This document shows positions 50,422 to 61,806 of a DNA stretch of 64,000 nt, piece by piece. The stretch spans positions 450,146 through 514,145 of the forward strand of contig VWRR01000015.1 in assembly GCA_013995675.1 (NCBI GenBank), given 5' to 3'. Below the pieces are notes generated by a model. That model saw only the letters and a program-made list of their open reading frames with translations, was not told the DNA's origin and made no database searches. A program made the position numbers and the translations under genes. Source of the stretch: Cyanidiococcus yangmingshanensis. Its lineage: Eukaryota; Rhodophyta; Bangiophyceae; Cyanidiales; Cyanidiaceae. Position 1 is the stretch's first letter. Each line of letters begins with the position of its first letter.

Positions 50422-52065
50422 TCAGGCCATTTTAAATCCCCGGTAGTTATCTTTTGCTATCTCGGCACACTTTTGCCGATACGTCCCGACGCCACCCGTG
50501 TAGGAGAGCATGCGACGGGGCTTGCCGTCCACGTTCGAGCCCACGTACCATGAGTCTGTCCTCGCAATCAGCGTTGCGTTCGCAGTCTCGTCGTGGTGTC
50601 GCACCCAAGCCTCCTCGAAAGCGGCGGTAGGTTCAATCACTGTGAACCCGTTTGCTTGCATATAGCGGATGCAATCAGTGATCCATTCAGTCTGCTGCTG
50701 CAAACATGTGGTCATGTTGCACAAGGCGGCTGATGGAGCGAGCGGGGCCCCGGCAAGGAACAAGTTCGGATAGCCGTGCACCATGAGACCGAGTGAGCTT
50801 CGGATGTCGCGGCTCCATTCTTCGCGTAAACTGCGCCCGCCACGTCCCCGAATGTCGATTCGAGTCAGGGCACCTGAACTGGCGTCGAACCCGGTAGCGA
50901 GAATGATCACGTCGAGCTCATGCACCGTACCGTCGGCCAGCCGAATGCCTTCGGGCACAACCTCAACAATCGGATTGTTCCGTACGCTCACCGCCTCGAC
51001 GTTATCGCGATGAAAGACCTCGAGAAAGCCGGATTCGAGCGGCACTCGACGAGTGCCAAAGCCGTAATCTTTTGGAATCAGTATCTCAATCAGTTTGGGG
51101 TCTTTTAAGCGAGCGCGCATCTTCTCACGCACAAACTCGGAGACCTGCTCGCTCACTTCGGGATCGAAGAAGATCTCGTTAAAGCCACCGAGCCAGGCCT
51201 TGAGCGATCCGTCTCCGTAGGACTCCTCTAGCACGGCGAGTCGCTGTTCGGGAGTCAGCTCGGCCCAACGGTGCTTGATTTCGTACTCAAATCCGCTGAA
51301 CGTGCGAGGCAGAAGGTCGCGCAGCTCATCGAAACGTTCTTTGTAGGCATGTACCTCTTCTGGGCCATACTTGGTGTTCTTCATCGGCACGACGTATTGT
51401 GGCGTCCGAATGAACACTTTGAGGTGGCCAACCTCGCTCGCGATGGTCTGAATCACTTGGATACCGGTGGCTCCAACGCCTACCACACCGACACGTTTGC
51501 CGGCGAGGCTGAGCGGTTCGCGTGGCCAACGCGACGTATGAAAGATACGTCCACAGAAGCGGTCTTGTCCGGGGAATCGTCTCTCGAGCGGAGCAGACAA
51601 CATTCCACAGCAGCCGATCAGAAAGCGCGTATCGAACGAGTCTCCACGGTTCGTTTCCACCATCCAACGGTCGCGTTCGTCGTCGTAAACTGCCAGCGTA
51701 ATGGTCGTGCCGAGTCGAATATCATGCCACAGTCCCAGTCGATCGGTAACGTAGTGCATCCAGCGCTCAATCTCCGGCTGACTCGGGAAGCGTTCGCCCC
51801 AGGTCCAGTCCTTGTAGAGCTTCTTATCGAACAAGTATTGATAGACGTAGCATTCTGAATCGAACTTGGCACCAGGATAGCAGTTCCAATACCAGGTGCC
51901 ACCGATATCTCCGGCAGTATCGACGGCGATAGCGCGGAGTCCCAGGGAGCGAAGCTGGTGTAGCTGGTAAAGCCCTGCAACGCCCGCCCCGATAATCAGT
52001 GCGTCAAGCTCGATAACTGCGTTTCTTGTAACAGAGTCTGGACTTTGAGCTAGTTCTGTCCGCAT
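50422..52065 (-). CDS. Baeyer-Villiger flavin monooxygenase (type I BVMO)
   Basis: FAD/NADPH enzyme inserting oxygen next to a ketone to give esters or lactones. 547 residues from an ATG at 52063-52065 (MRTELAQSPDSVTRNAVIEL). First Rossmann fold: DALIIGAGVAGLYQLHQLRS (GxGxxG at 26-31), then GDIGGTWYWNCYPGAKFDSE. The type I BVMO fingerprint FxGxxxHxxxW is intact (FCGRIFHTSRWP, F170-W180). Second Rossmann motif: VGVVGVGATGIQVI. ATGFDASSGAL follows. It is closest to cyclohexanone and phenylacetone monooxygenases, mainly bacterial and fungal enzymes, and a BVMO has been described from C. merolae. No targeting leader is obvious. It is the last metabolic gene before the subtelomere. Natural substrate unknown. 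Confidence 0.96.
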   Translation of the reverse strand: MRTELAQSPDSVTRNAVIELDALIIGAGVAGLYQLHQLRSLGLRAIAVDTAGDIGGTWYWNCYPGAKFDSECYVYQYLFDKKLYKDWTWGERFPSQPEIERWMHYVTDRLGLWHDIRLGTTITLAVYDDERDRWMVETNRGDSFDTRFLIGCCGMLSAPLERRFPGQDRFCGRIFHTSRWPREPLSLAGKRVGVVGVGATGIQVIQTIASEVGHLKVFIRTPQYVVPMKNTKYGPEEVHAYKERFDELRDLLPRTFSGFEYEIKHRWAELTPEQRLAVLEESYGDGSLKAWLGGFNEIFFDPEVSEQVSEFVREKMRARLKDPKLIEILIPKDYGFGTRRVPLESGFLEVFHRDNVEAVSVRNNPIVEVVPEGIRLADGTVHELDVIILATGFDASSGALTRIDIRGRGGRSLREEWSRDIRSSLGLMVHGYPNLFLAGAPLAPSAALCNMTTCLQQQTEWITDCIRYMQANGFTVIEPTAAFEEAWVRHHDETANATLIARTDSWYVGSNVDGKPRRMLSYTGGVGTYRQKCAEIAKDNYRGFKMA

Positions 52066-54766
52066 AACCTGAATTTACCACTAGCGGCTGACTATGAATT
52101 CACTTTCCTGAAAACGTATCCCTGTTTGTGGTTGATAGGCGATATAAAACAAGCAAGGCAACAATCGTACGCGCTCACAGGCAGTAACCGCTTTCGTCTT
52201 GGATGGTGTAACACTATCCAATGACCAGGTTCCTGGGTGAATTCAACCGTTGCACCCGGTGAACGTCAATAATGCGAAACACAAACCACGAACAATCTCG
52301 CAGACGGAAAACGGTTGATCCATTCGCACCGAGGGAGATCGCCGGGCCTCCGCCTTGCTTAGAACAGCCCTGGTGTTGCATTCAAGTTGTCTAAAGATGG
52401 TTATTGTTTGTCACAAACTGGTGTCTGGCTCAGCGTGAGAACAGAGGAGGTCTCTGTTGGGTTGCAGACAACCACCGTAGGTGTGAACGATGGCGATTGA
52501 GGGTTGGTGATCCCGGCTGCTGCTGCCCTTTGAGTCGCGTTCGGCGCAGCCGCGACGCAAGAGTTCTCCCTTGTCACAGGTAAATCAAGCAGAGTGTTCT
52601 AAACAAGTGCAGGGCGCGCACTGTTAACTTCCTTAAGTGTTGTTCTCGCGTCGGAAATAACTGTGGCGTGGCGAACGAACAGAGCGGGAACGTTTCATAC
52701 CTCGACCTGGACGAGGGGGTGTACACGGCTGGATAGCATCAGTACCGCGGTGCTTTCTCTAGGCGCGTAGCAGAAAGTGAAGGTATTGATCTCGGGGAAC
52801 GCATGAAAAGGTTCAACTTTAGGGTGCACTCTCACTGGAGCTAGGTCTCGGTCCCCAAGGAATCTACGTCTTTGGTTTTCTCAGAAACTTTCCCAGAATC
52901 GTTATTCTCTGAAGAGAACCGCCACGGAGCCAGGCTCCTGGGCTGTAGCCGGGTGACCGAAACAGTTTGTGCGCAAGGAATACTGCGTGATAGTTCGTCG
53001 AAACCAGTCGGTTTTCAACTTTGCAAGTGGGAGTCCAAGACCTTGGCGGTGAGCTGCACTAGCGTTGCGGTGCGAAACGGTTTTTTTTGACGCACACGAC
53101 TTGAGGTCACGCTGTTGAACTGATCGCGCCGGAGTACGGTCCTCAAGCTACCTGCAGTCATACTGAACCGAAAGGTTCTAGGCAGCGCTCCAGTGAAGGT
53201 TGCTACGTGACCGACACCGAAGAAGCAAAGGGAGAGCCAGAGAAACGGCGACCGGAAGTACGCTGCGCTCCGTTATACGTTGCCAAAGCTTTCGTCGAGC
53301 CCCGCGAAGAGTTTGCGATGCGGTTTCGCGAATCAAGCCTGATGGATCTAGTGTTTCTGGTGCTTGCCCTGGGTAACATGAAAACTAAAAGCACTGCGCA
53401 ACTCAAGGACGCGGACGTGTCGCTGACACACGAGCCCAAATCAGTTGACGTTTGTATATGAGCATCAGCGGCCACTAACCACGTCCATCATTGATGGTGT
53501 GAGATTACTCGCGGACCAGGAGCACGCATAATCAGTAACAAAACTTTTTGAGACGAATAGCACTCGCATAACGGAAAAATAGGCTTGTTTTGACTGCTCA
53601 GAAGCGGAAAGAGACGGCGAGCTCAAAGCGCTTGGATATTTCCGGTATCGATGAAGCAGAGTCATTCTGGGCTTGTGACGCCCTCACGATATACAAGGCA
53701 AAAACATCTCAACGTGCGCTCGTCAGGTTCGAGAGCCAAGACAATACTGCACGACGAGGCCGGGATTGCGATGTACAAAGTCGGAACTGGACCTACGGGC
53801 TCGTCTGCGTGGAGCCCACACCTTGCACCACCGATAGGAAGTATGTCCAGTGACTCCTGTGTGGCTGATCAACGATTCATGTCTTTACTCGAAGTCCTAG
53901 TGCTCCTGCTGCCGACGCACTGGTCTGACCATGTCGCAGCAACCACGCTGAACCTGCACAGGATGTTTTCAGCAGGAGGTCCGATGATGTCCATGACAAG
54001 AGATTCCTTTCGTGCCGGACGGATTGCCATTGTCGCGGATGAGGAACTGAAATATCACGCTCTAGCTCGGATGCGAATGTTATTCACAGCATGGTATCAA
54101 AATGAATGTCACCAAAGGTCGTTTCATGTCGGGGCAATGGTGCAACGATATCCATTTACGTAAACGCATGAGGAGAGGAGACTAGGTGAGAAACGTGTCA
54201 ATACTCCTTGAGCGCATTCTATGACTCATATTAAAGTCGAGAAAACAGACAGGTATCTATGCATGCTTGGGCAGTTGCTACGAAAGGTAGTGCCTATGAC
54301 GGATATTGTCCATGATTTGTGTTCATATCCAACTAATATCGGTTCTTTTCTCCGAAGCTGTACCAGGCTCCTCTGAGTCGCTTGAGCAGGTCAACAGTAA
54401 TCAGAACTGGTCTACCGGAATTTTGAGACCGATTTCGAATACCCCATTGTTTCTCCTTCAAGTCGACTACCAGATAACTCAAGACTTGTATCGCTCACCG
54501 CTTTCCTGGAAACGGAAACCATGCTGGTCTCTACAACCGGTTCATAAAATTACGGGCGATCATTCCCAATTTGAATTCCCACTGAGCTTGCGCGCTGTGC
54601 GAAACGGACGTTTATCCTGGTTTTGCTTTCGTGAGCATTGTTGCTCTCACTGAACACGTCGACCAAGCACGTTTTCACAATATATACTCCAACTGTTGTT
54701 CGTTATTGAAGGGTTTATCGAAAGAAAAAAGAAATTATTCAGAAAAAACTAGTGATTTCTGTCTGG
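52066..54766. other. Gene-poor region, 2.7 kb, BVMO to Kelch gene
   Basis: Between divergent genes. Frames here are short and mostly lack an ATG. One plus-strand frame with an ATG at 53651 (170 codons to 54163) is listed separately. Otherwise no repeat or RNA recognised. Confidence 0.45.
53651..54163 (+). CDS. Hypothetical protein, weak
   Basis: 170 codons from an ATG at 53651 (MKQSHSGLVTPSRYTRQKHL). Methionine-rich in the second half, with a leucine stretch (FMSLLEVLVLLLPTHWSDHV). No family, no signal peptide, and composition near random translation. It is kept only because it is the longest ATG-initiated frame in a 2.7 kb gap. Confidence 0.2.
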   Translation: MKQSHSGLVTPSRYTRQKHLNVRSSGSRAKTILHDEAGIAMYKVGTGPTGSSAWSPHLAPPIGSMSSDSCVADQRFMSLLEVLVLLLPTHWSDHVAATTLNLHRMFSAGGPMMSMTRDSFRAGRIAIVADEELKYHALARMRMLFTAWYQNECHQRSFHVGAMVQRYPFT

Positions 54767-57478
54767 ATGATTCACTCACGTTTCTGGGTGTCTGCTCTGT
54801 GGGTGGCGCTCCTGTTTTCGCTGGCGGTAACATCTCCCGAGCGGGTTGTGGCCACTCCAGCCCCTGTGAGTGCCGTCAGCTGGACCTGGATTGGTGGAGA
54901 GATCGGAGTAGATAAAGCTGGAAAGTATGGAACACTGAACGTGACCTCTGCGGGGAGTGTTCCTGGAGGGCGTTTGGGTTCGGCTGGTTGGGTTGGAAGC
55001 TCTGGTTTGGTCTATTTGTTTGGCGGATTTGGTACTGGAAACACGACAACCGGACTTTTCAATGACTTATGGTATTTCAACACGAGCTCGCTAGAGTGGA
55101 CGTGGATCGGGGGCAACTCAACGATTGACCAGGCTGGAGTGTACGGAACGTTCCGCGAGGGCAGCCCAACGAATATTCCAGGGGCACGTGCTGAAACCGC
55201 ATTCTGGCGGACTGATGAACAACATTTCTGGTTGTTCGGTGGAGACGGTATCGATAAGAATGCCCATCTTGGCGATTTCAATGACATGTGGTTGTATGAT
55301 ACATCGAGTGGCAACTGGACTTGGGTGGCCGGAAATGACACCGTCGATGCTTTGCCTTTCTACGGGCCAAAGAGTACCTACGGTCCTAACTATAATCCTG
55401 GTGCTCGGGACAGTACCGCTTTCTGGACTGGGTCAGATGGACTGCTGTGGTTGTTTGGGGGAGAGAACTCTGTTTTTTTAGGCAGCTTTTTTTCGGATCT
55501 ATGGTCCTTCAACACTTCGTCGTTTGAATGGGCGTACCAGGGTGGCTCTACAATGCCCAATCAGCGAGGCAACTACAGCGCCCCAGGTGTGGTGAATGCC
55601 TCGAATGCACCCGGTTCGCGTGTCGGATCCTCCTCATGGGTAGACTCTGAAGGAAACCTCTGGTTATTCGGCGGTTTTGGATATGGAAATAGTACTGACC
55701 AGTCTGGTAACCTGAATGATCTATGGGTCTACAATACGAGTTTATCGGTCTGGATTTTCATAACCGGCAATGCTACCCCCAACAATCCTGGAGTATACGG
55801 CACATTCGGTGAGCTGTCTCCAGCCAATTATCCTGGTGGAAGGAATTACGCCGCGAGCTATGTTGACGTTCTTGGAAATCTGCAGCTTTTCGGTGGTGAA
55901 GGCTACGCGAACTCAACCAACAGTTCCGGCTACCTGAATGATTTGTGGGTCTTCGACATCGGTTTGCGTCAATGGGCATGGATCAACGGTAGCACGCAGG
56001 TGGATGCATTCGCTGACTATGGGGTGTTTAATGTCTCCAGCCCGAATGTTGTGCCTGGAGCTCGTTACGGCTCCGTCCTCTGGAATACCAACGGCAACGA
56101 TCCGATAGTGTTTGGAGGCTATGGACTTTCGAACTCATCCACGACAGCACCAGGATATCTCAACGATGTCTTCGCACTTGCGGAGGTGCTGCCCACGCCC
56201 ACGCCCACACCAACAGCGACACCAACAGCGACACCAACAGCGACAGCCTCTCCGACATCCACAGCAACAGCAACGCATTCAATGACAATCACGCCAACAC
56301 CCACTCCGATCTGCACCAATGAAGTGTGCGGCTCACCTGGCCAGTACAACGACCAGGATGCCTGCCAGCAAGTCGGATGCTGTTTCAATCCCACGACGAA
56401 TGAATGCACCCTGAAGAGCGTCTCTGCTGCCTGCAGTGCCGTCTCTGTGTCGCAACGCGTGCCCTGTGGCTGGAGCTATATCTACCCCGACGAGTGCATC
56501 GCGATTCCCGGATGCTGCTGGCAGCCGACCGCTAACGGCATCCTGGCACCCTGGTGCTACTACGATATTAATCATGCCCCACAGGCCTCGGTGGCGCTAC
56601 AGGAAGTGCAAGCGCCTGTCCCCAAGTGTCCGTCGCCAGGTAGCCAGCGCCAGCCGTGCGGGAACGCGGGCATCAACCAGTTCACCTGCTACGCCCAAGG
56701 GTGCTGCTACGACTCGCAGGTGCAGAACCAGTGGGTGCAGAGTGGCAAGCAGCCGAGCGACTTTGCGACGGACCCGTACTGTTTCCAGCCTGAGAAGACG
56801 TGTGTGGTGCCCGAGTTTGAGCGCCAGCCCTGCAATAGCGTGCCGCAACAGCAGCAACAGCAGCAACAACAGCAACAACAGCAACAAAACAACAACCAGT
56901 TGGTGCGCCTGTTGCACTCGATCCTCTATGGAGACGATAAGATCACGGAGCGGACGTCGACGTACACGCCCCAGCAATGTCTGGACGCGGGCTGCTGCCT
57001 CGGCTTTGGTGGCGAGTGCTATCAGCGAGTGACCGAGTACGTCTGCCAGACGTATGGTTACGTGTCGAACTCGCTGAGTGGTATGAACAGCAACACGTCG
57101 AACGCGACCTACATAGCGTGTGGTCCCGAGTGCTGCAACGCCGAGACGCAAAACTGCACCTACAGCCCGTTCAGCAGCAGCAATAACAATATTGTTCAGC
57201 AGCAACAGCAGCAAGAACAGCAGCAGCAGAGTCAGATCGTATTGCCCTCGTTCTGCGTCTGCAAGGATCCGACCAAGCAGTGCGGTACCTATTTGATCCC
57301 GTCGGATAATCTGGTGAACAAGGTGCGTTGCTGCCGCTCGAATGAGGAGTGCATCAACAACGAGTGCGTAGTGGTAAGTCCGATACCAACACTGATCCCA
57401 ACCCCGATTCCGACGGTATCGCCTATTGTATCCGCAACTACTTCAGCGTCTGCGACGACGTTGGCTACGACTGGGTAG
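54767..57478 (+). CDS. Secreted six-bladed Kelch propeller with trefoil (P-type) modules and polyQ
   Basis: The ATG at 54767 gives MIHSRFWVSALWVALLFSLA, a signal peptide; the upstream codons start with GTG. 903 residues. Residues ~40-480 hold six ~73-residue blades, each WxWixG..t.d..g.YGt....s.N.PGaR......W.d..g.LwLFGGfG...n...NDLW.yNts, predicting a closed Kelch propeller. Many N-x-S/T sites suggest glycosylation. A Thr/Pro linker (LPTPTPTPTATPTATPTATA) follows, then cysteine-rich P-type units, e.g. RVPCGWSYIYPDECIAIPGC before CWQP...WCYY, and RQPCGNAGINQFTCYAQGCC before YDS. A third unit is split by about 14 Gln. A second Q-rich run (~57,196-57,230) precedes a last Cys cluster and a Pro/Thr tail. 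Likely extracellular or wall-associated. No membrane anchor is visible in this frame. Confidence 0.88.
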   Translation: MIHSRFWVSALWVALLFSLAVTSPERVVATPAPVSAVSWTWIGGEIGVDKAGKYGTLNVTSAGSVPGGRLGSAGWVGSSGLVYLFGGFGTGNTTTGLFNDLWYFNTSSLEWTWIGGNSTIDQAGVYGTFREGSPTNIPGARAETAFWRTDEQHFWLFGGDGIDKNAHLGDFNDMWLYDTSSGNWTWVAGNDTVDALPFYGPKSTYGPNYNPGARDSTAFWTGSDGLLWLFGGENSVFLGSFFSDLWSFNTSSFEWAYQGGSTMPNQRGNYSAPGVVNASNAPGSRVGSSSWVDSEGNLWLFGGFGYGNSTDQSGNLNDLWVYNTSLSVWIFITGNATPNNPGVYGTFGELSPANYPGGRNYAASYVDVLGNLQLFGGEGYANSTNSSGYLNDLWVFDIGLRQWAWINGSTQVDAFADYGVFNVSSPNVVPGARYGSVLWNTNGNDPIVFGGYGLSNSSTTAPGYLNDVFALAEVLPTPTPTPTATPTATPTATASPTSTATATHSMTITPTPTPICTNEVCGSPGQYNDQDACQQVGCCFNPTTNECTLKSVSAACSAVSVSQRVPCGWSYIYPDECIAIPGCCWQPTANGILAPWCYYDINHAPQASVALQEVQAPVPKCPSPGSQRQPCGNAGINQFTCYAQGCCYDSQVQNQWVQSGKQPSDFATDPYCFQPEKTCVVPEFERQPCNSVPQQQQQQQQQQQQQQNNNQLVRLLHSILYGDDKITERTSTYTPQQCLDAGCCLGFGGECYQRVTEYVCQTYGYVSNSLSGMNSNTSNATYIACGPECCNAETQNCTYSPFSSSNNNIVQQQQQQEQQQQSQIVLPSFCVCKDPTKQCGTYLIPSDNLVNKVRCCRSNEECINNECVVVSPIPTLIPTPIPTVSPIVSATTSASATTLATTG

Positions 57479-58372
57479 GTGCCTCCACCAAGCGTCAGGT
57501 TCCTTCGAGCAGTCGTCCTATCGGATATTCTAGGTTGGGGATTGGATCGTACAATATTCAGAGGGCAACGATACATTCGCAAGGAGCGAGTCTATCGAGC
57601 ATTAGATGCTTCTGTGAAACATTTTCGAAAACGTCAAAACGAGCATTAGAATAGGTCTTAGTGAGTATACGCATCAAGGTATGAGCGCCGCGCTGCTGTC
57701 CAGAAGGAACACGAATTTCGTCCAAGAATTTGTTGAATCAGATTTTGTCCAAGTCTCCACGATGATGTGATCGAGCAGCGTGCTGCGATCTTGGACGCCT
57801 AGTGTGCGTCCAATCTAGGCCTGAAAATCAGGGCATGCCTGACTGGACGCCCTCGCTGTCTGTACTCCGTCTAGCCATGCAGTACACAACCACCAAGGCC
57901 ACTAGCCACTTGGCACTGATCAGGGTTACTTGGCATCATGCCTAGATCTGAGTCTGTATACGAAGTGTCGAACGGGACACGAGGCCTTGCCAGTGCTTTC
58001 CGAGATGGCTGCGCCTAGGGTTCTGAATGATCTACTGATGTTTGCGTCATTGAAGTTTCAAATCACATTGGCGCCATCTATGCACCAGGAAATAACCCAA
58101 AGACGCCAAAGCGTCGAGAGCCTGGTCTCTATCGTCGCTTCATACTGGGCTCTCTGCACTTGATACTCGATGGGTATCTATGAGAGAGATGAATGTTTCG
58201 CGGAAGGGAACGACAAAAAGCAATGGGAATGTTTATGAAAAGTCCGCAAAAAGGAAAGTAAAAACTGGAACGATATGATCAAAAGAATACTGTTTGTCCA
58301 TCATGATTGGAAGAGCGCGTGAGCCCAGCGTCTTCACATCATTGCTTTGCAGCCATACAGTCATAAAGCCTT

Positions 58373-58400
58373 GCAGCCATGCAGCCATGCAGCCATGCAG
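58373..58400. repeat. GCAGCCAT tandem repeat
   Basis: Three to four head-to-tail copies of the 8-mer GCAGCCAT, with two further AGCCAT-containing relatives just upstream (58,350-58,372). Confidence 0.8.
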
Positions 58401-60515
58401 GGCCCAGATTGCGACAGAGATTCCGATGAGGTCGAAAGCATTCCCGGAGACGTGTGCCCTCTTGGGATATCTCTGGATTGCGGACACCGTGCTTCAGCTA
58501 CTCAGTAACAGCTAGGTTTGGTTCCTATTCAGAAACAGGTTAATTGGAATGAATATCAAGCATCAAGTGGAATCGACGTTATCTCTACGCAGCTTGTCCT
58601 AGAACAGAAAACGAGACGGGCCAGGTCCGGAGCGCTCATGACACCACCACAAATATGTCGGGGCCGAGGCATCCTCTTTGATTGTGTTTGCCCGTGCGAA
58701 ACTTCTCAACGTATCTACGGAAGCGATGTTGATGAATATCGGTCCAGTTCTAGAAATGGCTGTTATTCACTGAGAAAGCGAACTCGAAGCGCTCCAATCA
58801 GTCATAGAACTCATAAATGCCTGATTGCCTCGGAGAAGTGATGGAGCCTACCAGTCGTTCTTCCAAGTAATCTCTACATTTGGAGAATAGTTTCGTCTTG
58901 AGATCGTCCATACTGTCCATATCTATTACGCTGAGCGAGCCGAGAGGTCTACTCTGCGAGAGCAGCCCAGCCCCGATGTTTTCGTAGCACACACGCTCCG
59001 CTGTTGAACTGAACTGAACTACTCATGATGCATTGGTTCTCAATGAATCAGCGTCACGTCGAAGCGACATTGAGGAGTCCGAAGCATCTTTGCTCGACGG
59101 GAACATGAAGACCTTTCAGAAGCGGCACACCTATCCAAGTGGAGAGCTACTGAAGAAGTAAAGATGGAATGAGCAACAATTCTCTCTTTATCGTGGTTAC
59201 GATAGCTGTAGCGCACCGCGGGTTGCGGAAACGATCTGACTCGGTGACTCCCTCTCCCTATATCTCTCTGTCTCTCTGTCTCTTTGGCTCTCTGAGGCTC
59301 CACGGCAGATCTGTCGATAGATCCCGTTTTATCATGAACTGCGGGTGCACCGAAAAAGAACAGATCTGATTCACGTGGCAAACTCGAGCGGTCGCTGGAT
59401 TTCAGAGAGTTCTCGAACGTCTCTGGAGGGATCGCTGGGACATCACCGACTCGTTTCGAGACAAGGCTGGCGCTTTGACTTATCAGCTGGTGTGCGCCAG
59501 CACCGAGTGTTTCATGATGCTTTTTGGATTATGAGACTGAAACCGATGCATTTCAGAGGGCGCAGCTCGAGCACTAGGTCCGTGCATCGCCCAAAACTCT
59601 TGATGAAAGCCGCGCAGCGATCAAGATGAATAGACTCGAACCCAATCCACAGGTACAGCACCCAGCGGTATTTCTAATGGAAGCGTGTGGGTTATTTGGA
59701 TGTAGAAGTATTGCTTTTCAGGTGATGGATCTTCACTGACATGGATGGTACTCGCCTCTGTTCCATTGAATGGAGCCGTGGCTCTAACGCTTATCTCAAG
59801 CATGATTCTGCGTACCAAAAGAAACTCCAGAGATAGTGTATTCAGAAAGAAAATTGTGACCATACTAGAATGCATTCATTTAACGTCCAGTGGTTATCAC
59901 TGGGAATCGCCACAGAGACGAAGGGAAAGAAAAGGCCTTTGACCTGATCGTTGAGCGCGAGGGAGACACATTGGTGGCGCCCACGGCTGCTGGCGATCAT
60001 GGCCGCATCGCCGCTGGTGAGCAATGACCAGATCATTGCAATCGAGGTGTAGCAGCGCGACCGATGATGGTTCATGGGTTCATTGTTCCATTGCTTACCT
60101 GACAAGGAGGTGTATTGGTTTGTTGTTCAATCGATTCATCGGCTCATTGAAACATCATCGTTCAAGAGCCATGGCTCAGCAGAATAGATCATGAGATGAG
60201 CGTTCAGGGAGACGGGAACGTGCATCCTCCTCCCGCCGTCGCCATTGGTGAAGCGGCATGATGCACCATGCTGTCTTCAGCATACATTGACCAGCTCCAA
60301 GATGACCCATGGTCGGCATAGTTTGGGCACGAATCCAAGAGGTGATGCCACCATGGATAGGAACGGAGTATGCATGTATGTATGTGAGCGCTATAGGAGA
60401 TCGCTGGTCGGGACAAGGATGCATTCTTGGTACTGGCAATCAACAGCGGGAGACTACCGTTCTTGTTCATGATCATGATCTTGTTCATGATCATGCATAG
60501 GCTTGGACTTGAGCT

Positions 60516-60545
60516 GTGGCTGGGGCTGGGGCTGGGGCTGGGGTG
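60516..60545. repeat. GGGGCT hexamer repeat
   Basis: Four to five copies of GGGGCT ending in GGGGTG. The G-tracts are spaced so that a G-quadruplex could form on this strand. Confidence 0.8.
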
Positions 60546-61289
60546 TCGAGCCACCATCGTCACCCATGCAATGGGTATCGGAGCTGCAGGCCGGGCGGCG
60601 AGTCGATGTTCAGGAAATGGTTATCCCAGAAGCGCATCTGTCAGACGGTCGGCAATCGATGATCGAGTTCTTCACAGCGGCATGCCGACAGGCGTATCCT
60701 GGTGACAGAATCGTCCTCCGGCTGAGCGCTGGCCGAAGGCGGGCTCATTGAATCTGGATCCAGCGCCAATGGATCCAGCAGCCAGGCTGGAGTCAACGCG
60801 TACCAGTCGATATGGTTTTACTTTCAGCATGCATCGATTTTGGTTTCTAGTTGGGTTTGCTAAAACTATTCATTTCATTTTTTTCGTTTCGTTTTGGAGA
60901 AGGTTTTGTCTATTGATATGGAGAGGTTGCGCTGAGGCTGACTGAATTTTGTGAGCGTCAGGGTCGATCAGTGTCGCCGGGGGGGGTCCGTCGGTCCAAG
61001 TACGCGCTAGCGCCATGCGGCTGTATAGAGAGAGGGGTCTCAGTTTTCAACACAAAAATCACGTGGTGCGTTCCGGACACTCGTGACCTCACAAATATGA
61101 TTAAATTCATATTCGAGGTATATTTCTGGAATTCACTGGGCAGCTCCCCAGATCTGGATGTCCGTTTTAAGATCAGGTCCCAGATCAGGTTAGGTCCCAC
61201 TAGACTACGTGTGTGTGCGTGTCGGTCCCGAGGCTGTGCGCGGTGTCGAACAGATCTACGACTGGAGAATGCAGCACAGCCAAGTTCGA

Positions 61290-61375
61290 CTCTGTTCAGA
61301 TCAGTCTGCTCTATTCAGTTCAGATCAGATCAGTTCAGTTCTGAACGATTCGGCTCCGTTCAGTTCAGATCAGGT
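61290..61375. repeat. TTCAG/ATCAG short repeat block
   Basis: A run of irregular TTCAG, ATCAG and GTTCAGTTCAGATCAG units over ~85 bases. Confidence 0.75.
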
Positions 61376-61682
61376 CTGTGCAGTCTAGCTCACGCCAGCA
61401 TGGCAGGCGGCTGACTGTCTCCCCCAAGTGCTGTTTTGTTTTTGTCTGGTCTCATTCCGGTCTAGATCGGGGTAGGTTTTTGGACGAATGTAGATTTTTA
61501 CTTCTTACCGACTCTTGGTCTCGTCGTTTTGTAACGTCCAGTCACTATAGTTCCGTTCCGAGTGTTCATGGCGTCGTATCCTATGGTGATCGATCAAGGC
61601 TCAGGCCTGTGCGCGATCTCTGTGAATACCGCTACTGCTGCTGCTGTTGCCGCTGTTGGCCGTCGCGATCGGAATTGTCAAT

Positions 61683-61806
61683 CGGCATCGGCATCGGCAT
61701 CGGCATCGGCCATCGCTGAAATCGTCTCCGTCTGGCGCTTCGTGTGGATCTGGAATCGATGAACCTAGATGGCGTTTGCTGGCGCTGGTGCTGGCGCTGG
61801 CGCTGT
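61683..61806. repeat. Two neighbouring hexamer repeats, GGCATC and GCTGGC
   Basis: GGCATC occurs about five times at 61,683-61,713; a GCTGGC/GCTGGT block follows at ~61,773-61,806. Both have 6-base periods and would read as dipeptide repeats if translated. Confidence 0.8.
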
